The notes: a model not told the origin generated them from the letters alone. Numbered from the stretch's first letter, positions 50,928-60,255 are shown. The stretch: 64,000 nt of DNA from Streptomyces smyrnaeus (GCF_017676345.1 NZ_JAFFZM010000013.1:124001-188000); one strand, 5' to 3'. Made by a program: numbers and translations.

Positions 50928-51500
50928 ATGTCAAGCCTGATGGTCGACTACATCATGTCCCTCGACGGATACGGCGCGGCGGAGGGCTGGCCCGGATGGT
51001 GGGGCATGGAGGGCCCGGAGTACTTCGCGTGGCTGGAAGAAGACGGCAAGAACGACTGGGTCACGCTCATGGGCGCGACGACGTACCGGGTGATGTCCGC
51101 GTTCGCCGAGCGAGGCGAGGAGGGTGTCGATGCGCTGACCGCGCTGAACAAAGTCGTTTTCTCCTCCACTCTGACCGCGCCCTTGTCCTGGGCCAACACC
51201 GACCTGGTCACCGGCGACGCGGTCGAATCCGTGCGGAAGATGAAGCGCGGCTCGCGAGACCTGCGCACCCTCGGCAGCCTCAGCCTCTCCCGATCGCTGC
51301 TGAAGGCAGGTCTCGTCGACCGGTTCCGCGTCGTCGTCTTCCCCGTGATCACCGGGGCAACCGGGCGCGACCGGATCTTCGACGGCTACCCTGATGTCAA
51401 GCTCGACCTCATCGAAAGCCGCACCCTGGACGGCCGCTCGCAAGTGCTCGACTACAAGCCCACCGTCCTCGACGGACCGCCGGCAACCGGTCAGCAGTGA
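50928..51500 (+). CDS. Dihydrofolate reductase-family protein (RibD C-terminal-like)
   Basis: A 190-residue protein of the bacterial RibD-C/DHFR-like group. It has LMVDYIMSLDGYGAAEGWPG at the first strand, VTLMGATTYRVMSAFA, KVVFSSTLTAPLSWANTDLV, LRTLGSLSLSRSLLKAGLVD and VFPVITGATGRDRIFDGYP. These enzymes bind NADPH; most actinobacterial members have no known substrate and are not essential folate enzymes. GAAGGA precedes the ATG. A single gene. Confidence 0.92.
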   Translation: MSSLMVDYIMSLDGYGAAEGWPGWWGMEGPEYFAWLEEDGKNDWVTLMGATTYRVMSAFAERGEEGVDALTALNKVVFSSTLTAPLSWANTDLVTGDAVESVRKMKRGSRDLRTLGSLSLSRSLLKAGLVDRFRVVVFPVITGATGRDRIFDGYPDVKLDLIESRTLDGRSQVLDYKPTVLDGPPATGQQ

Positions 51501-51735
51501 CCGAGAACCCCGCCCGGCCAGACCCGGCTCAAGTGGTGCCCTTCTTGATGAGCGTGGCGGGATACTCGCTGATCGCCCTCGGAGGCTGCCCGCCGCTGTC
51601 GCTACTTGCGGCGTAGTCGCACGATCGAGGGGCGGTCCCTGCGAGCCCGCCCCTCGCACGACTGAAACCCCGCTGCGCTATAGGAGGGGACTCCACTTCG
51701 GTCCGGGAGGTCGTGCCGGTACGCCGTTGCGGGGC

Positions 51736-52356
51736 TCAACGTCCTGCGTGCGCACCGCGGGACGGCAGGTCGAGCAGGGGCAGCCACACCGTATCCACGA
51801 TCTCGACGATCGTCTCGTCCGGCACGGGGCCCATACGCATCAGCATGTCGTGGCGCACGAGATCGAAGGGCAGGTTCACCATGCGTTCGGTCCGCGGCAC
51901 CTCCGCCAGCTCGCCGCGCTCGACAGCGCGGTCGACGAGCCGCTCGAAGGGGGGCGTCTCGTCTGCGCTATGGAGGCGGCTGCGTAGGTCGCTGAAGTTG
52001 GTGCCGGTTGCGCGGAAGTAGTCCGCCAGATGGATCTGCATGAGTATCAGTGCTCGGGCCCGCTCGGAGTTGACCGTGCGCAGGAGAGTAACGGCGTCCT
52101 GGCGTAGGTCTCCGGTGTCAGGGATGTCGAGTGGGCGCCAGTAGCGGGCGAGTGTGGCGATGAGGAGGTCCTCGCGCTGCGGCCAGCGTCGGTAGAGCAC
52201 CGGTTTGCTGGTGCCGGCACGCGCTGCGATGGCCTCGAAGGTGAAGCCGTTGTAGCCCTGCTCGACCAGAACCTCCCAGGCGGCGTCGGTGATGGCCTTC
52301 TCCAGGGCGGCACCCCTGCGTCGGGTGGGAGTGCTCTCCGTGTGCTGCTCACTCAC
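51736..52356 (-). CDS. TetR family regulator
   Basis: A 206-residue repressor. Helix-turn-helix: EKAITDAAWEVLVEQGYNGF, TFEAIAARAGTSKPVLYRRW. C-terminal domain: LARYWRPLDIPDTGDLRQDA, with TetR_C features. I place the start at the GTG at 52356 (VSEQHTEST); GTG at 52353 or 52383 are alternatives. It is divergent from the quinone-oxidoreductase-like gene at 52554; repeats of CGTATCTTA in the gap are candidate operators. The 51501-51735 stretch downstream has no clear gene. Confidence 0.9.
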   Translation of the reverse strand: MSEQHTESTPTRRRGAALEKAITDAAWEVLVEQGYNGFTFEAIAARAGTSKPVLYRRWPQREDLLIATLARYWRPLDIPDTGDLRQDAVTLLRTVNSERARALILMQIHLADYFRATGTNFSDLRSRLHSADETPPFERLVDRAVERGELAEVPRTERMVNLPFDLVRHDMLMRMGPVPDETIVEIVDTVWLPLLDLPSRGAHAGR

Positions 52357-52427
52357 CACTGCCCCCAATATCCACTGCGCCACGCATCCATTCTCGCGGT
52401 ATTCCGCCAGGCGATTAGGTTCGCTTG

Positions 52428-52482
52428 CGTATCTTAATGTCGGGTTCTATCCTCGGCAAATAAGACACTGCGCCGTATCTTA
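52428..52482. promoter_or_regulatory. Repeated CGTATCTTA sites in the TetR/oxidoreductase gap
   Basis: CGTATCTTA at 52428-52436 and 52474-52482, 46 bp apart in the same orientation, with a partial inverse (AATAAGACA) between. They may be half-operators for the adjacent TetR protein. Confidence 0.5.
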
Positions 52483-52553
52483 CGACTCGCCCGTCGGTTC
52501 CGTCCCAGCCGAGCCGCCGCCCCTCACCGCCAATCCACGCCAGAGAGGCCCGC

Positions 52554-53513
52554 ATGTCCATGATGAATGCCGCGCTCGTAGAGTCCTACGACGAGCCGCC
52601 GCACCTTCGTTCCATCCCCGCCCCCGATGCCGCCCCCGGCCAAGAGGTGGTGGATGTCCTCGCCGTCGGCGTGCACCCCGCCACCCGCGGCATCGCCGCC
52701 GGCAAGCACTACACGAGTCCCAGGACACTGCCCGCGCTGGCAGGTGCCGACGCCGTCGTCCGCCGGGCGGACGGCAGCCTCGGATACGTCATGGTGATGG
52801 GCGCCGGCACCTTGGCCGAACGCATCGTCGTCGACCCGGCCGCCGCCATCCCGGTTCCGGCCGGAGCCGCTCCCGCACTTCTGGCCGCAACCATGAACCC
52901 CGCCATGTCCTCATGGTGTGCGCTGCGCACCCGTGTGCCCTTCCAGGCCGGGCAGTCGGTCCTGGTGCACGGCGCGACCGGCAACGCCGGATCGATGGCC
53001 GTCAAGGTGGCCAAACACCTCGGCGCCGGGCGAGTGATCGCCGCCGGCCGCAACCGCACCCGCCTCGACGAGCTCCCGGCCGAAGGGGCGGACGATATCG
53101 TCCAGCTCACCCCCGACCAGGACGCCACCGCGGCCTCGCTCGCCGAGGCCGCCGCAGAGGTCGACGTGGTCCTCGACTACATCTGGGGCCCAGCCACCGA
53201 ACTCGCCATGCGCGCCGTCCTCGGAGCACGCACCCAGCACACCCGCTTGCTCGACTGGGTGCAGATCGGCGGCGTGGGCGGAGACTCGATCACCCTGTCC
53301 GGGCACGCCCTGCGCTCCAACGCGTTCCGCATCCTGGGCAGCGGCTTCGGCTCGGTGGACATGCAGAGCATGCAGCGGGAGCTCACCGAACTCGTCGCAG
53401 CGATCGCCGCAGGCGGCATGGCCGTGCACCCGCGCCCGTTCCCGCTCGACCAGGTCGAGGCGGCCTGGGCTCACCAGGATGCACCGGGCGAGCGCACCGT
53501 CATCCTCTTGTGA
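52554..53513 (+). CDS. Quinone oxidoreductase-like (zinc-free MDR) protein
   Basis: A 319-residue medium-chain reductase. N-terminal GroES-like part (VVDVLAVGVHPATRGIAAGK), then the NADP-binding GQSVLVHGATGNAGSMAVKV with the AxxGxxG-like motif, and a C-terminal HPRPFPLDQVEAAWAHQDAP. No zinc-ligand cysteines. It should reduce quinones, enones or nitro compounds with NADPH. It is divergent from the TetR gene and probably its target. Confidence 0.9.
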   Translation: MSMMNAALVESYDEPPHLRSIPAPDAAPGQEVVDVLAVGVHPATRGIAAGKHYTSPRTLPALAGADAVVRRADGSLGYVMVMGAGTLAERIVVDPAAAIPVPAGAAPALLAATMNPAMSSWCALRTRVPFQAGQSVLVHGATGNAGSMAVKVAKHLGAGRVIAAGRNRTRLDELPAEGADDIVQLTPDQDATAASLAEAAAEVDVVLDYIWGPATELAMRAVLGARTQHTRLLDWVQIGGVGGDSITLSGHALRSNAFRILGSGFGSVDMQSMQRELTELVAAIAAGGMAVHPRPFPLDQVEAAWAHQDAPGERTVILL

Positions 53514-54515
53514 CACACGCCGCCGACACCGGCTCCGAGACCCGGGTACTGCCGGAGTGCTCCACTGCCCGGACCGCCGAGCCGCCGGGGCAGTCAGGCA
53601 CGTTCGGTGCGGAGGTACGCCCATCGAGCGATTGGTCTGCGATGGTCGGTTGGCCAGCGGCGGGTTTCCGGAGAGTCGGCCTTCGAGGGCCATCTCGAAG
53701 GTGCTCAGGGGCGCCTTCCAGCGCATGTCCCGCGTCGGCGTCCCCTGCCGGTCGGGTCCAGCTTGTCGGCTCAATGAGGGTCGTACCGGCGTCGTCGAGT
53801 TTGATCGGGGCGTCGCTGACCTTGTCCCCGTCGCTGAGGTTGCGTATTCGTCGATGCCGTGGAAGAGGGCGGGAGTCGGGATGCTGGGATCGGCGCTGGA
53901 GGTGGTGCCGATGACCGCTTGCGGCTGGTGTTCGGGTGTGAGGGCGGCGCCCTGCCGTCGACGCAGCCGTCGTCGGGGTGCAAGTCGGCGTTCCTGTCGG
54001 CCGGCAGCGTCCAGAGGGACCGGGTGGAGTCACGGGAGACGTGGAGGAGGTAGCCGCTCTCGAGGCACCGGTTCAGCTCGTACGGGGCGTGACCGGGGCG
54101 TCGAGACGGTCTCGTCCATCAGCCGCCCCCACGCGTCCAGAGCCAGACGGCTGGCGTGTTGAACGCGGGTGTATTGGCGGACCGGGCACGCAAGCTCGGC
54201 GCTGACATGGAGATCCTCAGCCCGAGGAAGGCGGGACGCGACTCATCTGGCACCCGCTGTTGGGGGGGGAGGAGGAGGCGCATCGGTCCCTCCGGAGGGC
54301 TGAGCGGCGGAGCTCGCTCCGGACGGCGCGCTCCGCACTGTAGGTCCGCACGGCCGGCCCGGGAAGGCAGGACGGACTTGCGGGTCGACCGGACGGTGGC
54401 GACCTCGCCGAGATCTCGGAGCGCGGCGAACTCCGTGCTTTGTTGCGGAGTTCGCCGACAAGGGGCCGCCCAGCCGGAGCACGATGCCGGCGAACTTCTC
54501 ACGGGCATGAGGGGA
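53514..54515. other. 1-kb region without an assignable gene
   Basis: Minus-strand pieces such as ESGYLLHVSRDSTRSLWTLP (near 54030), PTPALFHGIDEYA (near 53860) and VSDAPIKLDDAGTTLIEP (near 53790) read like parts of one protein but lie in different frames. I suspect a decayed gene with several frameshifts and cannot name the family. The last 400 bp (54120-54515) show nothing. Confidence 0.4.
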
Positions 54516-55445
54516 TCAGATGGTGAGGACGAGCTTGCCCTGGAGGTGACCGCCGTCGAGCAGCCGGTGCGCCTCGGCGACCCGCTCGAACGGGAACGTC
54601 TGCTGCACATGGACCCGGAGCCTGCCCTGTTCGACGAGTTCGACGAGACCTCGCAGGGCGACCGGATCAGGGTCGACCGCGATGCCGCTGAAGCGCATGC
54701 CGGCCGCCTCGTACTCGGCGATGAGCTCCGCATCCTCCTCGGCGACCGCCGTCACCAGGTGCCCGCCTGGGCGGAGCACTTCGAGCGACCGCTTGACGGT
54801 GTCGCCGCCGATAGTGTCGAGCACGACGTCGATGTCGCGGACCGCCTCGGTGAAGTCGACCGCCGTGTAGTCGATCACCTGGTCAGCGCCGAAACCCTCG
54901 ACGAACTTCCGCTTGCTCCCGCCGGCGGTCGCGATCACGTGCGCGCCGAGCGCTTTCGCGATCTGGATCGCGACGTGGCCGACCCCGCCACCACCGCCGT
55001 GGACCAGGACGCGGTCGCCCTCGCTCACGCCGCCCAGGTCGACGAGGCCCTGCCACGCCGTCAGCCCGACGACCGGCAGCGCCGACGCCTCGACGTGCGA
55101 GAGCAACGCCGGCTTGCGTGCCAGGTGCAACGCCGGCGCCGCCACGACCTCGGCGTACGCGCTCGCCGCCCGCGGGAACAGCGGCATCCCGAACACCTCG
55201 TCGCCGGGCCGGAACCGCCACGTCTGCGACGACTCCTCGACCACGCCGCTGATGTCCCAGCCGAGGATGAACGGCGGCTGGCCGATCAGCGGGAACTCGC
55301 CGGCGCGCAGGCGCGCCTCCAGCGGGTTCAGCCCGATAGCCTTGACGCGGACGAGGACCTCGGTCGGAAGGGGCTGGGGCTCGGGCGCGTCCACGACGGT
55401 GAGCACCTCGGGACCGCCGAGCATCTCCTGGGTGATGACTCGCAT
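54516..55445 (-). CDS. NADP-dependent zinc-free alcohol dehydrogenase/quinone reductase
   Basis: A 309-residue medium-chain reductase. VLVRVKAIGLNPLEARLRAG in the GroES domain, ILGWDISGVVEE, then GDRVLVHGGGGGVGHVAIQI with the nucleotide loop, VVLDTIGGDTVKRSLEVLRP and LDGGHLQGKLVLTI. No catalytic-zinc cysteines. It is divergent from an HxlR regulator at 55521, the usual redox or quinone-sensing partner (as in YodB/AzoR-type pairs). Confidence 0.93.
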   Translation of the reverse strand: MRVITQEMLGGPEVLTVVDAPEPQPLPTEVLVRVKAIGLNPLEARLRAGEFPLIGQPPFILGWDISGVVEESSQTWRFRPGDEVFGMPLFPRAASAYAEVVAAPALHLARKPALLSHVEASALPVVGLTAWQGLVDLGGVSEGDRVLVHGGGGGVGHVAIQIAKALGAHVIATAGGSKRKFVEGFGADQVIDYTAVDFTEAVRDIDVVLDTIGGDTVKRSLEVLRPGGHLVTAVAEEDAELIAEYEAAGMRFSGIAVDPDPVALRGLVELVEQGRLRVHVQQTFPFERVAEAHRLLDGGHLQGKLVLTI

Positions 55446-55484
55446 GACTCTCCTGGCTTTGGAAGGGGGAGAGAACCCAGGCTA

Positions 55485-55512
55485 GGTTTCCGATAGGAAC
55501 CAGCAGGTACCT
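55485..55512. promoter_or_regulatory. Candidate HxlR operator sites
   Basis: GGTTTCCGATAGGAACC (55485-55501) and AGGTACCT (55505-55512) lie in the 75-bp gap between the divergent oxidoreductase and HxlR genes. AGGTACCT is a perfect palindrome of the kind bound by HxlR-family proteins. Confidence 0.6.
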
Positions 55513-55520
55513 TTGGCGCC

Positions 55521-55901
55521 ATGAGCGGTTCTGGTCCCGGTGATCTCTTTCTCGCCGACTGCCCGGCGCGGCTGGCGGTCGAGCTCATCGCCGACAAGTG
55601 GACGGTGGTCGTGCTCGCCGGTCTCAGCAAGGGCCCGGTGCGCCATGGCGAGCTGATCGAGCTGATCGGCGGCATCTCCCGCAAGATGCTCACCCAGACG
55701 CTCCGACGCCTCGAGGCGCACGGACTCATCCGCCGCCACGCCTACGCCGAAGTCCCGCCCCGCGTCGAGTACGAGCTCACCGCACTTGGGGCGACGCTGA
55801 TCGAACCGATCCACATGCTGGCCGAGTGGGCGAGGGCGAACGGCGACGCAGTGCTCGACGCACTGGACACCGATCCCGAGCCGGTCGCCCACAACGACTG
55901 A
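55521..55901 (+). CDS. HxlR family winged-helix regulator
   Basis: A 126-residue regulator. LADCPARLAVELIADKWTVV with the conserved early cysteine, LIGGISRKMLTQTLRRLEAH recognition helix, GLIRRHAYAEVPPRVEYELT wing. The Cys near the N-terminus is the usual redox/quinone sensor of YodB-like members. It is divergent from the NADP-dependent oxidoreductase, which it probably represses until an electrophile appears. Confidence 0.93.
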   Translation: MSGSGPGDLFLADCPARLAVELIADKWTVVVLAGLSKGPVRHGELIELIGGISRKMLTQTLRRLEAHGLIRRHAYAEVPPRVEYELTALGATLIEPIHMLAEWARANGDAVLDALDTDPEPVAHND

Positions 55902-55914
55902 CACCCCCGCTGGA

Positions 55915-56275
55915 TAGTTGAGTCCGATGTTCTCGATGGTCGTAGGCGATCAGGGAGCGTTTGGTCTTGGCGCCGGTGGTCCAGTTGCGCCAGATGCCGG
56001 ATACCGGCTGCGAGGGCGAGGAGTCGTTGGCCGGAGCGGGCGAAGACCGCGGCCGGGATGCTGCCGCCGTGCTGTTCGAGCTGAGCTGGCCTTTGAGGGT
56101 GGCGATGACGGCTTCGCTCCATGGCGGACGCGGGCGGTCTTCCCGTGCCGGACCGGCTCGCCCTTGCGCTTCGGCCGGACCAGGTGAGCCCTCAGTCGGC
56201 TGGTGATGAAGGTTTCGAACTCCTCGCCGGCGAAGCCCTTGTCGGTGCGGACCATCTGTCCGGCCCGGACGAGGT
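55915..56275 (-). pseudogene. IS982-family transposase C-terminal fragment
   Basis: RTDKGFAGEEFETFITSRLR gives the Asp of the DKGF block, then LVRPKRKGEPVRHGK. Later frames yield QRLLALAAGI and a tail resembling the HNWTTGAKTKRSLIAYDH end of IS982 transposases. Several frameshifts. Confidence 0.7.
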
Positions 56276-56439
56276 GGTGGCTTCCAGCAGCGCGGCCATC
56301 GCTTCTCGCTCGCCGCAGAAACCCAACAAGCTCACCCACAAGCACAACGCCCTCAACCACCTGTTCCACGCCTTGGTCAAGGCCCGCGGCCACAGCCCCG
56401 AACCGATCTCCGAGGCTGCGCAGGCCCGCAGCCGCAAGC

Positions 56440-56779
56440 AGCAGGAGGACCTGGGGCAGGAGGAGTGAGTCGTCGTCGATGACCTTCGGCCGGCCGCCGT
56501 GGTTGCCCTTGGCGGCGGCGGTCTGCTGGCCCTCCAGGGTCTTCTCACGGATGTCGTACGTCAGCTTGAGCGCCTTCTCCAGCTCGGGCCGCGGTCGTCG
56601 GGTACGGGGAGGTCGAGTTCTTCGCGGAGTGCGGGGACGAGGGTGAAGCGGGCGGTGTGTGGTACTTCCTTTGCGCCTTTCCCGCTCCGGGTGCGGCACG
56701 GACTCCCGGCCGGGGCTTCACACTTGGGGCATTCGTTGCGTTCTACCGCACTCGCGGCTTGATCGGGGGCCGGGCCCAC
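56440..56779 (-). pseudogene. Serine recombinase remnant with internal deletion
   Basis: The minus strand begins NECPKCEAPAGSPCRTRSGK and HTARFTLVPALREELDLPVP, a zinc finger leader known before serine recombinases. After a frameshift and a large deletion it gives RPELEKALKLTYDIREKTLE and GQQTAAAKGNHGGRPKVIDD from the recombinase C-terminal region. The catalytic serine domain is missing. Confidence 0.72.
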
Positions 56780-56957
56780 CCCGGCAGTTTCTCAGATCCG
56801 TTTCGCACAACGCCCTGGTTTTGAGAGGTTTTCCGCAAACGGCGACCTGCGGAAACGCGATCACTCGCGCGCCGTTCGCAGAACTCTCGCAACTGGTCAT
56901 TCAGGAGAACGTGGTGCGCGGCCGTCGATTTGCCGTTGACCCGGGGGACGGACAGGA

Positions 56958-56990
56958 CCATCTCCTGGGCGTGGGCTTCCCAGGAGATGG
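56958..56990. terminator. Hairpin terminator after the epoxide hydrolase gene
   Basis: CCATCTCCTGGG and CCCAGGAGATGG form a perfect 12-bp stem with a 9-nt loop, starting 10 bp beyond the stop of the minus-strand epoxide hydrolase. Confidence 0.8.
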
Positions 56991-56999
56991 CACGGACAG

Positions 57000-58121
57000 T
57001 CAACGGAACAGGCGGAAGAATCCGCGCACCTGCTCGACCAGCGATTCCGGCTGCTCCAGCGCGGCGAAGTGGCCACCGTGCGGCAGCTCCTCGAACCAGC
57101 GCAGGTCGGTGAACCGCAGCTCGGCCTCCCGCCTCGACGGGCGGGTTATGTCGCGCGGATAGACCGACAGCCCGGATGGCGCGGTCACCTTGTCCCGGAA
57201 GTTGGCGAAGCTCTCCCAGTACAGGCGCGCCGACGACGTGGCCGACGCGGTGAACCAATAGACCGAGATCTCGTCGAGGATCGTCTGCCGCGACAACGCG
57301 TCCTCCGGATGGCCGTCGTTGTCCGTCCAAGCCCAGAACTTCTCGGCGATCCAAGCCGCCTGCCCGGCCGGGGAGTCGGTGAGGCCGTAGCCGAGCGTCT
57401 GCGGCCGGGTCGCCTGGACCGCCGAGTATCCCCGGCCGGTGCGCTGCATCTCCTTCTCGGCCTCAAGATTCGCCAGCTCCGCGGGCGTCGGGTCGTTGAA
57501 CGTGCCCGCCGCCACGGATCCCAGGTTCAGGTGGACGCCGGCGACCCGATCGGGTGCCACTTCGCCCAGCGCCCCGAACACCGCCGAACCCCAGTCACCG
57601 CCCTGCGCGCCGTACCGTTCGTAACCCAGCGAGACCATCAAGGTGTCCCAGGCGCGCGCGATGCGGGTGATGCCCCACCCGGTCGTCGACGGCTTGTCAC
57701 TCCAGCCGTACCCGGGCAACGACGGCGCGACCACGTGGAACGCGTCCGCCGGGTCACCGCCGTGCGTGCGGGGGTCGGTCAGCGGGCCGAGGACCTCCAG
57801 GAACTCGAGCACCGAACCTGGCCACCCGTGCGTGAGCACGAGCGGGAACGCGCCCGGCTCCGGCGAGCGGACGTGCAGGAAGTGGATGCCCAGCCCGTCG
57901 ATGGTGTCGCGGTACTGCGGGAAGAAGTTCAGCCGCTCGGCGAACCCGAAGTCGTAGTCCTCGGCCCAGCTGCGGCACAGCTCCTGCGTATACGCCAGCG
58001 GCAGCCCCTGTGACCAGTCGTCCACCGGTTCGCGCTCGGGCCACCGTGTCCGTCGCAATCGTTCACGCAGGTCCGCGATCTCGGCTTCGGTGATGCCGAC
58101 CTCGAACGGCTGGGCGGACAT
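57000..58121 (-). CDS. Epoxide hydrolase (EH N-terminal domain type)
   Basis: A 373-residue alpha/beta hydrolase. The N-terminal EHN domain has VGITEAEIADLRERLRRTRW, PEREPVDDWSQG. The oxyanion motif is LTHGWPGSVLEFLEVLGP, the nucleophile Asp is in YGAQGGDWGSAVFGAL, and the catalytic His in LPHGGHFAALEQPE. It opens epoxides to diols in the cytosol or at the membrane. It follows the MFS exporter gene by 52 bp in the same orientation, so export and epoxide detoxification are probably co-expressed. The ATG at 58121 begins the EHN domain. Confidence 0.93.
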   Translation of the reverse strand: MSAQPFEVGITEAEIADLRERLRRTRWPEREPVDDWSQGLPLAYTQELCRSWAEDYDFGFAERLNFFPQYRDTIDGLGIHFLHVRSPEPGAFPLVLTHGWPGSVLEFLEVLGPLTDPRTHGGDPADAFHVVAPSLPGYGWSDKPSTTGWGITRIARAWDTLMVSLGYERYGAQGGDWGSAVFGALGEVAPDRVAGVHLNLGSVAAGTFNDPTPAELANLEAEKEMQRTGRGYSAVQATRPQTLGYGLTDSPAGQAAWIAEKFWAWTDNDGHPEDALSRQTILDEISVYWFTASATSSARLYWESFANFRDKVTAPSGLSVYPRDITRPSRREAELRFTDLRWFEELPHGGHFAALEQPESLVEQVRGFFRLFR

Positions 58122-58173
58122 GGCAAGGCTCCATACTGGTCGAGGCGTTGTCGGGTCAGATGCAGGTGGACTG

Positions 58174-59619
58174 TCAGCGCGGGCTCCCACGCGTGGCACC
58201 GGGTTCGGGGCGGCACTCGGGGGCGGGGCGCCGGGTCAGGCTGAGGACGAGTCCGGACAGGGGGAGTGCCGCGAGCACGGCGAGGGCCACCGGCGCCGGC
58301 ACGATGCCGGACAGACCTGCGACAGCGGCCGGACCGATGCCGCCGCCCAGGACGTTCATGAAGTTGAGCAGGCCCTGTGCGGTGTGGCGGTCGTCCGCGG
58401 CGACCAGGTCCGGCGCGAGGTTCACAGTTACGGCTTGGGCACCGGCGAACCCGCATACGGTCATGGCTGTGCCGAGGACGATCGGGACCGGCCCGGTGGA
58501 GACCGCGACCACGAGCACGCCGATGACGGTGAGTGCCGCAAGCCCGGCCGACATCTGCCAGCCGGTGAACCGGTCGGTCAAGGTGCCGATCAGCCGCCCG
58601 GCCGGCACCGAGCAGGCGGCGGCCGGGAGCAGGAGCACGCCGGCTTCCAGGGGGCCACCGCCCGTGGCCTGCTCGATCAGGGAGGGGGCGCGGAACAGCA
58701 CCCCGTAGTAGCCGGCGAAGACGGTCCCGCCGATGAGCCCGGCCGCCAGGAAGCCGCGGGATGCGAGCACCCGCCGAGGCACGAACCCGTCGGGCGTGCT
58801 GCGCACGCGCCACCACAGTCCGACGGCGGCGAGCGCCCCGGCGGCGGCCACGACGAGCGTGACCGGAGCGGGCAGTCCGACCGAGTGTGCCTGCAGCAAC
58901 GTGATCAAGGAGCCGGCGAGTACCGACAGCACGGCCGCACCGACGACATCGAGTCGCTCGGTCGAGCCGTTTTGCTCGCCGCTACCGCTCCGCGTCAGCG
59001 CGCGCCTGCTCGGCAATGCGGCCAGCAGGAGGGGCAGCGCGAGGACCGGGATCGCGAGCACGGCACGCCACCCGAGCCATGCGGTCACCGCCCCGCCTAC
59101 CAGAGTCCCGCACCCCGACGCCGTCGCGCTGGCCGCCGCGATGATTCCCAGGACGCGGATCCGCTGCCGCCCGGGAAGGGCGGTGGCCGCGGCAAAGACG
59201 GCGATCACCGTCGCCCCCGCCCCGGCGCCGCCGATCAGTCGGCCGACGATCACGACGGACAGCGCCGGTCCGGCTCCGGCGAGCGCGGAGCCTGCGGCGA
59301 GCGCCACGACCCCGGCGACCAGGACCTGGAAGGGGCTCCGGCGGACCAGCAGCCGACCCGCGACCGGCATCGCGAGCGCGGAGGTCAGCGACCACGCGGC
59401 GAGAATCCATGCGGTGGCCCCGAACGGCACCGCGAGTGAGCGGCCGATGGCCGGCAGGGCCACCGACGGCGCTCCCAGTGCCACGTACATCGGCAGCACC
59501 AGCATCCCGAGAGTCAGCGCCAGCCGGCGCCCGTCCGGGGCATCCGTTCGTTCCGGTGCCGGAGCACCTCCGGGCGGGATCGTCTGCGGCGTCGCGCCCC
59601 GCCGGGTATGTTGTGACAT
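58174..59619 (-). CDS. MFS drug exporter (DHA2-like)
   Basis: A 481-residue membrane protein with about 14 helices. LVLPMYVALGAPSVALPAIG, AWSLTSALAMPVAGRLLVRR with motif A, VVIVGRLIGGAGAGATVIAV with motif C-like glycine pattern. It begins MSQHTRRG. It is divergent from the CGNR regulator at 59671 with a GTAACGTTAC palindrome between, and precedes the epoxide hydrolase, forming a resistance cassette. Substrate unknown. Confidence 0.92.
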   Translation of the reverse strand: MSQHTRRGATPQTIPPGGAPAPERTDAPDGRRLALTLGMLVLPMYVALGAPSVALPAIGRSLAVPFGATAWILAAWSLTSALAMPVAGRLLVRRSPFQVLVAGVVALAAGSALAGAGPALSVVIVGRLIGGAGAGATVIAVFAAATALPGRQRIRVLGIIAAASATASGCGTLVGGAVTAWLGWRAVLAIPVLALPLLLAALPSRRALTRSGSGEQNGSTERLDVVGAAVLSVLAGSLITLLQAHSVGLPAPVTLVVAAAGALAAVGLWWRVRSTPDGFVPRRVLASRGFLAAGLIGGTVFAGYYGVLFRAPSLIEQATGGGPLEAGVLLLPAAACSVPAGRLIGTLTDRFTGWQMSAGLAALTVIGVLVVAVSTGPVPIVLGTAMTVCGFAGAQAVTVNLAPDLVAADDRHTAQGLLNFMNVLGGGIGPAAVAGLSGIVPAPVALAVLAALPLSGLVLSLTRRPAPECRPEPGATRGSPR

Positions 59620-59637
59620 GCGAAAGCTCCTTTGAGT

Positions 59638-59647
59638 GTAACGTTAC
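59638..59647. promoter_or_regulatory. GTAACGTTAC palindrome between exporter and CGNR regulator
   Basis: A perfect 10-bp palindrome, 18 bp before the MFS start and 23 bp before the regulator start; TGTAACGTTACG is nearly symmetric too. Probable operator. Confidence 0.65.
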
Positions 59648-59670
59648 GGAGCGGTGAGGAGACACGTCAA

Positions 59671-60255
59671 ATGCGGGACGCGTATCACAACCCATTGGTG
59701 GTCCAGACGGCCGTCGACCTGGCCAACACCTTGAGACCGGTCAAGGGAGAGGACGCGCTGGAGACCGTGGAGCAGCTCCGGGACTTCCTTGACGACCACC
59801 CCGCGGTCGAGCCTCCGAGTTCGGCGGCGAACCAAGGGACCGGTTCGCGGTATCTCACCCGCGCCGACCTGGCGGAAGTCCGCGCGTTGCGCGAGACGGT
59901 GCGTGAGGTGCTCGAACGGGCGAACACGGATGCGGACGCGGCTGCGGCTCTGATCAACGACGGTCTGCGTCGCAGCCGCGCCACCCCGGTACTGCGCCAC
60001 GAGGACGACCGCTGGTGGACCGAGGTGGCCTCCGACACCGACCGCTGCGCGGCGCACCTTGCAGCGACGACGCTCAGCGCACTGGCATCCGTGATCGCCA
60101 CGCTCGGTCCCGCTCGTCTCGGCGTATGTGCCGGGCCGACCTGCCGGGCCACTTTCGTGGACCTCTCGCGCAACGGCTCGAAGCAGTACTGCACCCGAAC
60201 CTGCGCACACCGGGCCAGCGTCGCGGCCTACCGGAGCCGACGCAGCCCGCGTTGA
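59671..60255 (+). CDS. CGNR zinc-finger (ABATE domain) regulator
   Basis: A 194-residue protein. The N-terminal ABATE-type domain (NPLVVQTAVDLANTLRPVKG, LTRADLAEVRALRETVREVL) is followed by a C-terminal CGNR-type zinc finger: LGVCAGPTCRATFVDLSRNG and KQYCTRTCAHRASVAAYRSR. The Cys-x4-Cys and Cys-x3-Cys pairs should bind zinc and DNA. ATG at 59671 follows GAGGAG by 9 nt. It is the likely regulator of the divergent MFS/epoxide hydrolase operon. Confidence 0.88.
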   Translation: MRDAYHNPLVVQTAVDLANTLRPVKGEDALETVEQLRDFLDDHPAVEPPSSAANQGTGSRYLTRADLAEVRALRETVREVLERANTDADAAAALINDGLRRSRATPVLRHEDDRWWTEVASDTDRCAAHLAATTLSALASVIATLGPARLGVCAGPTCRATFVDLSRNGSKQYCTRTCAHRASVAAYRSRRSPR

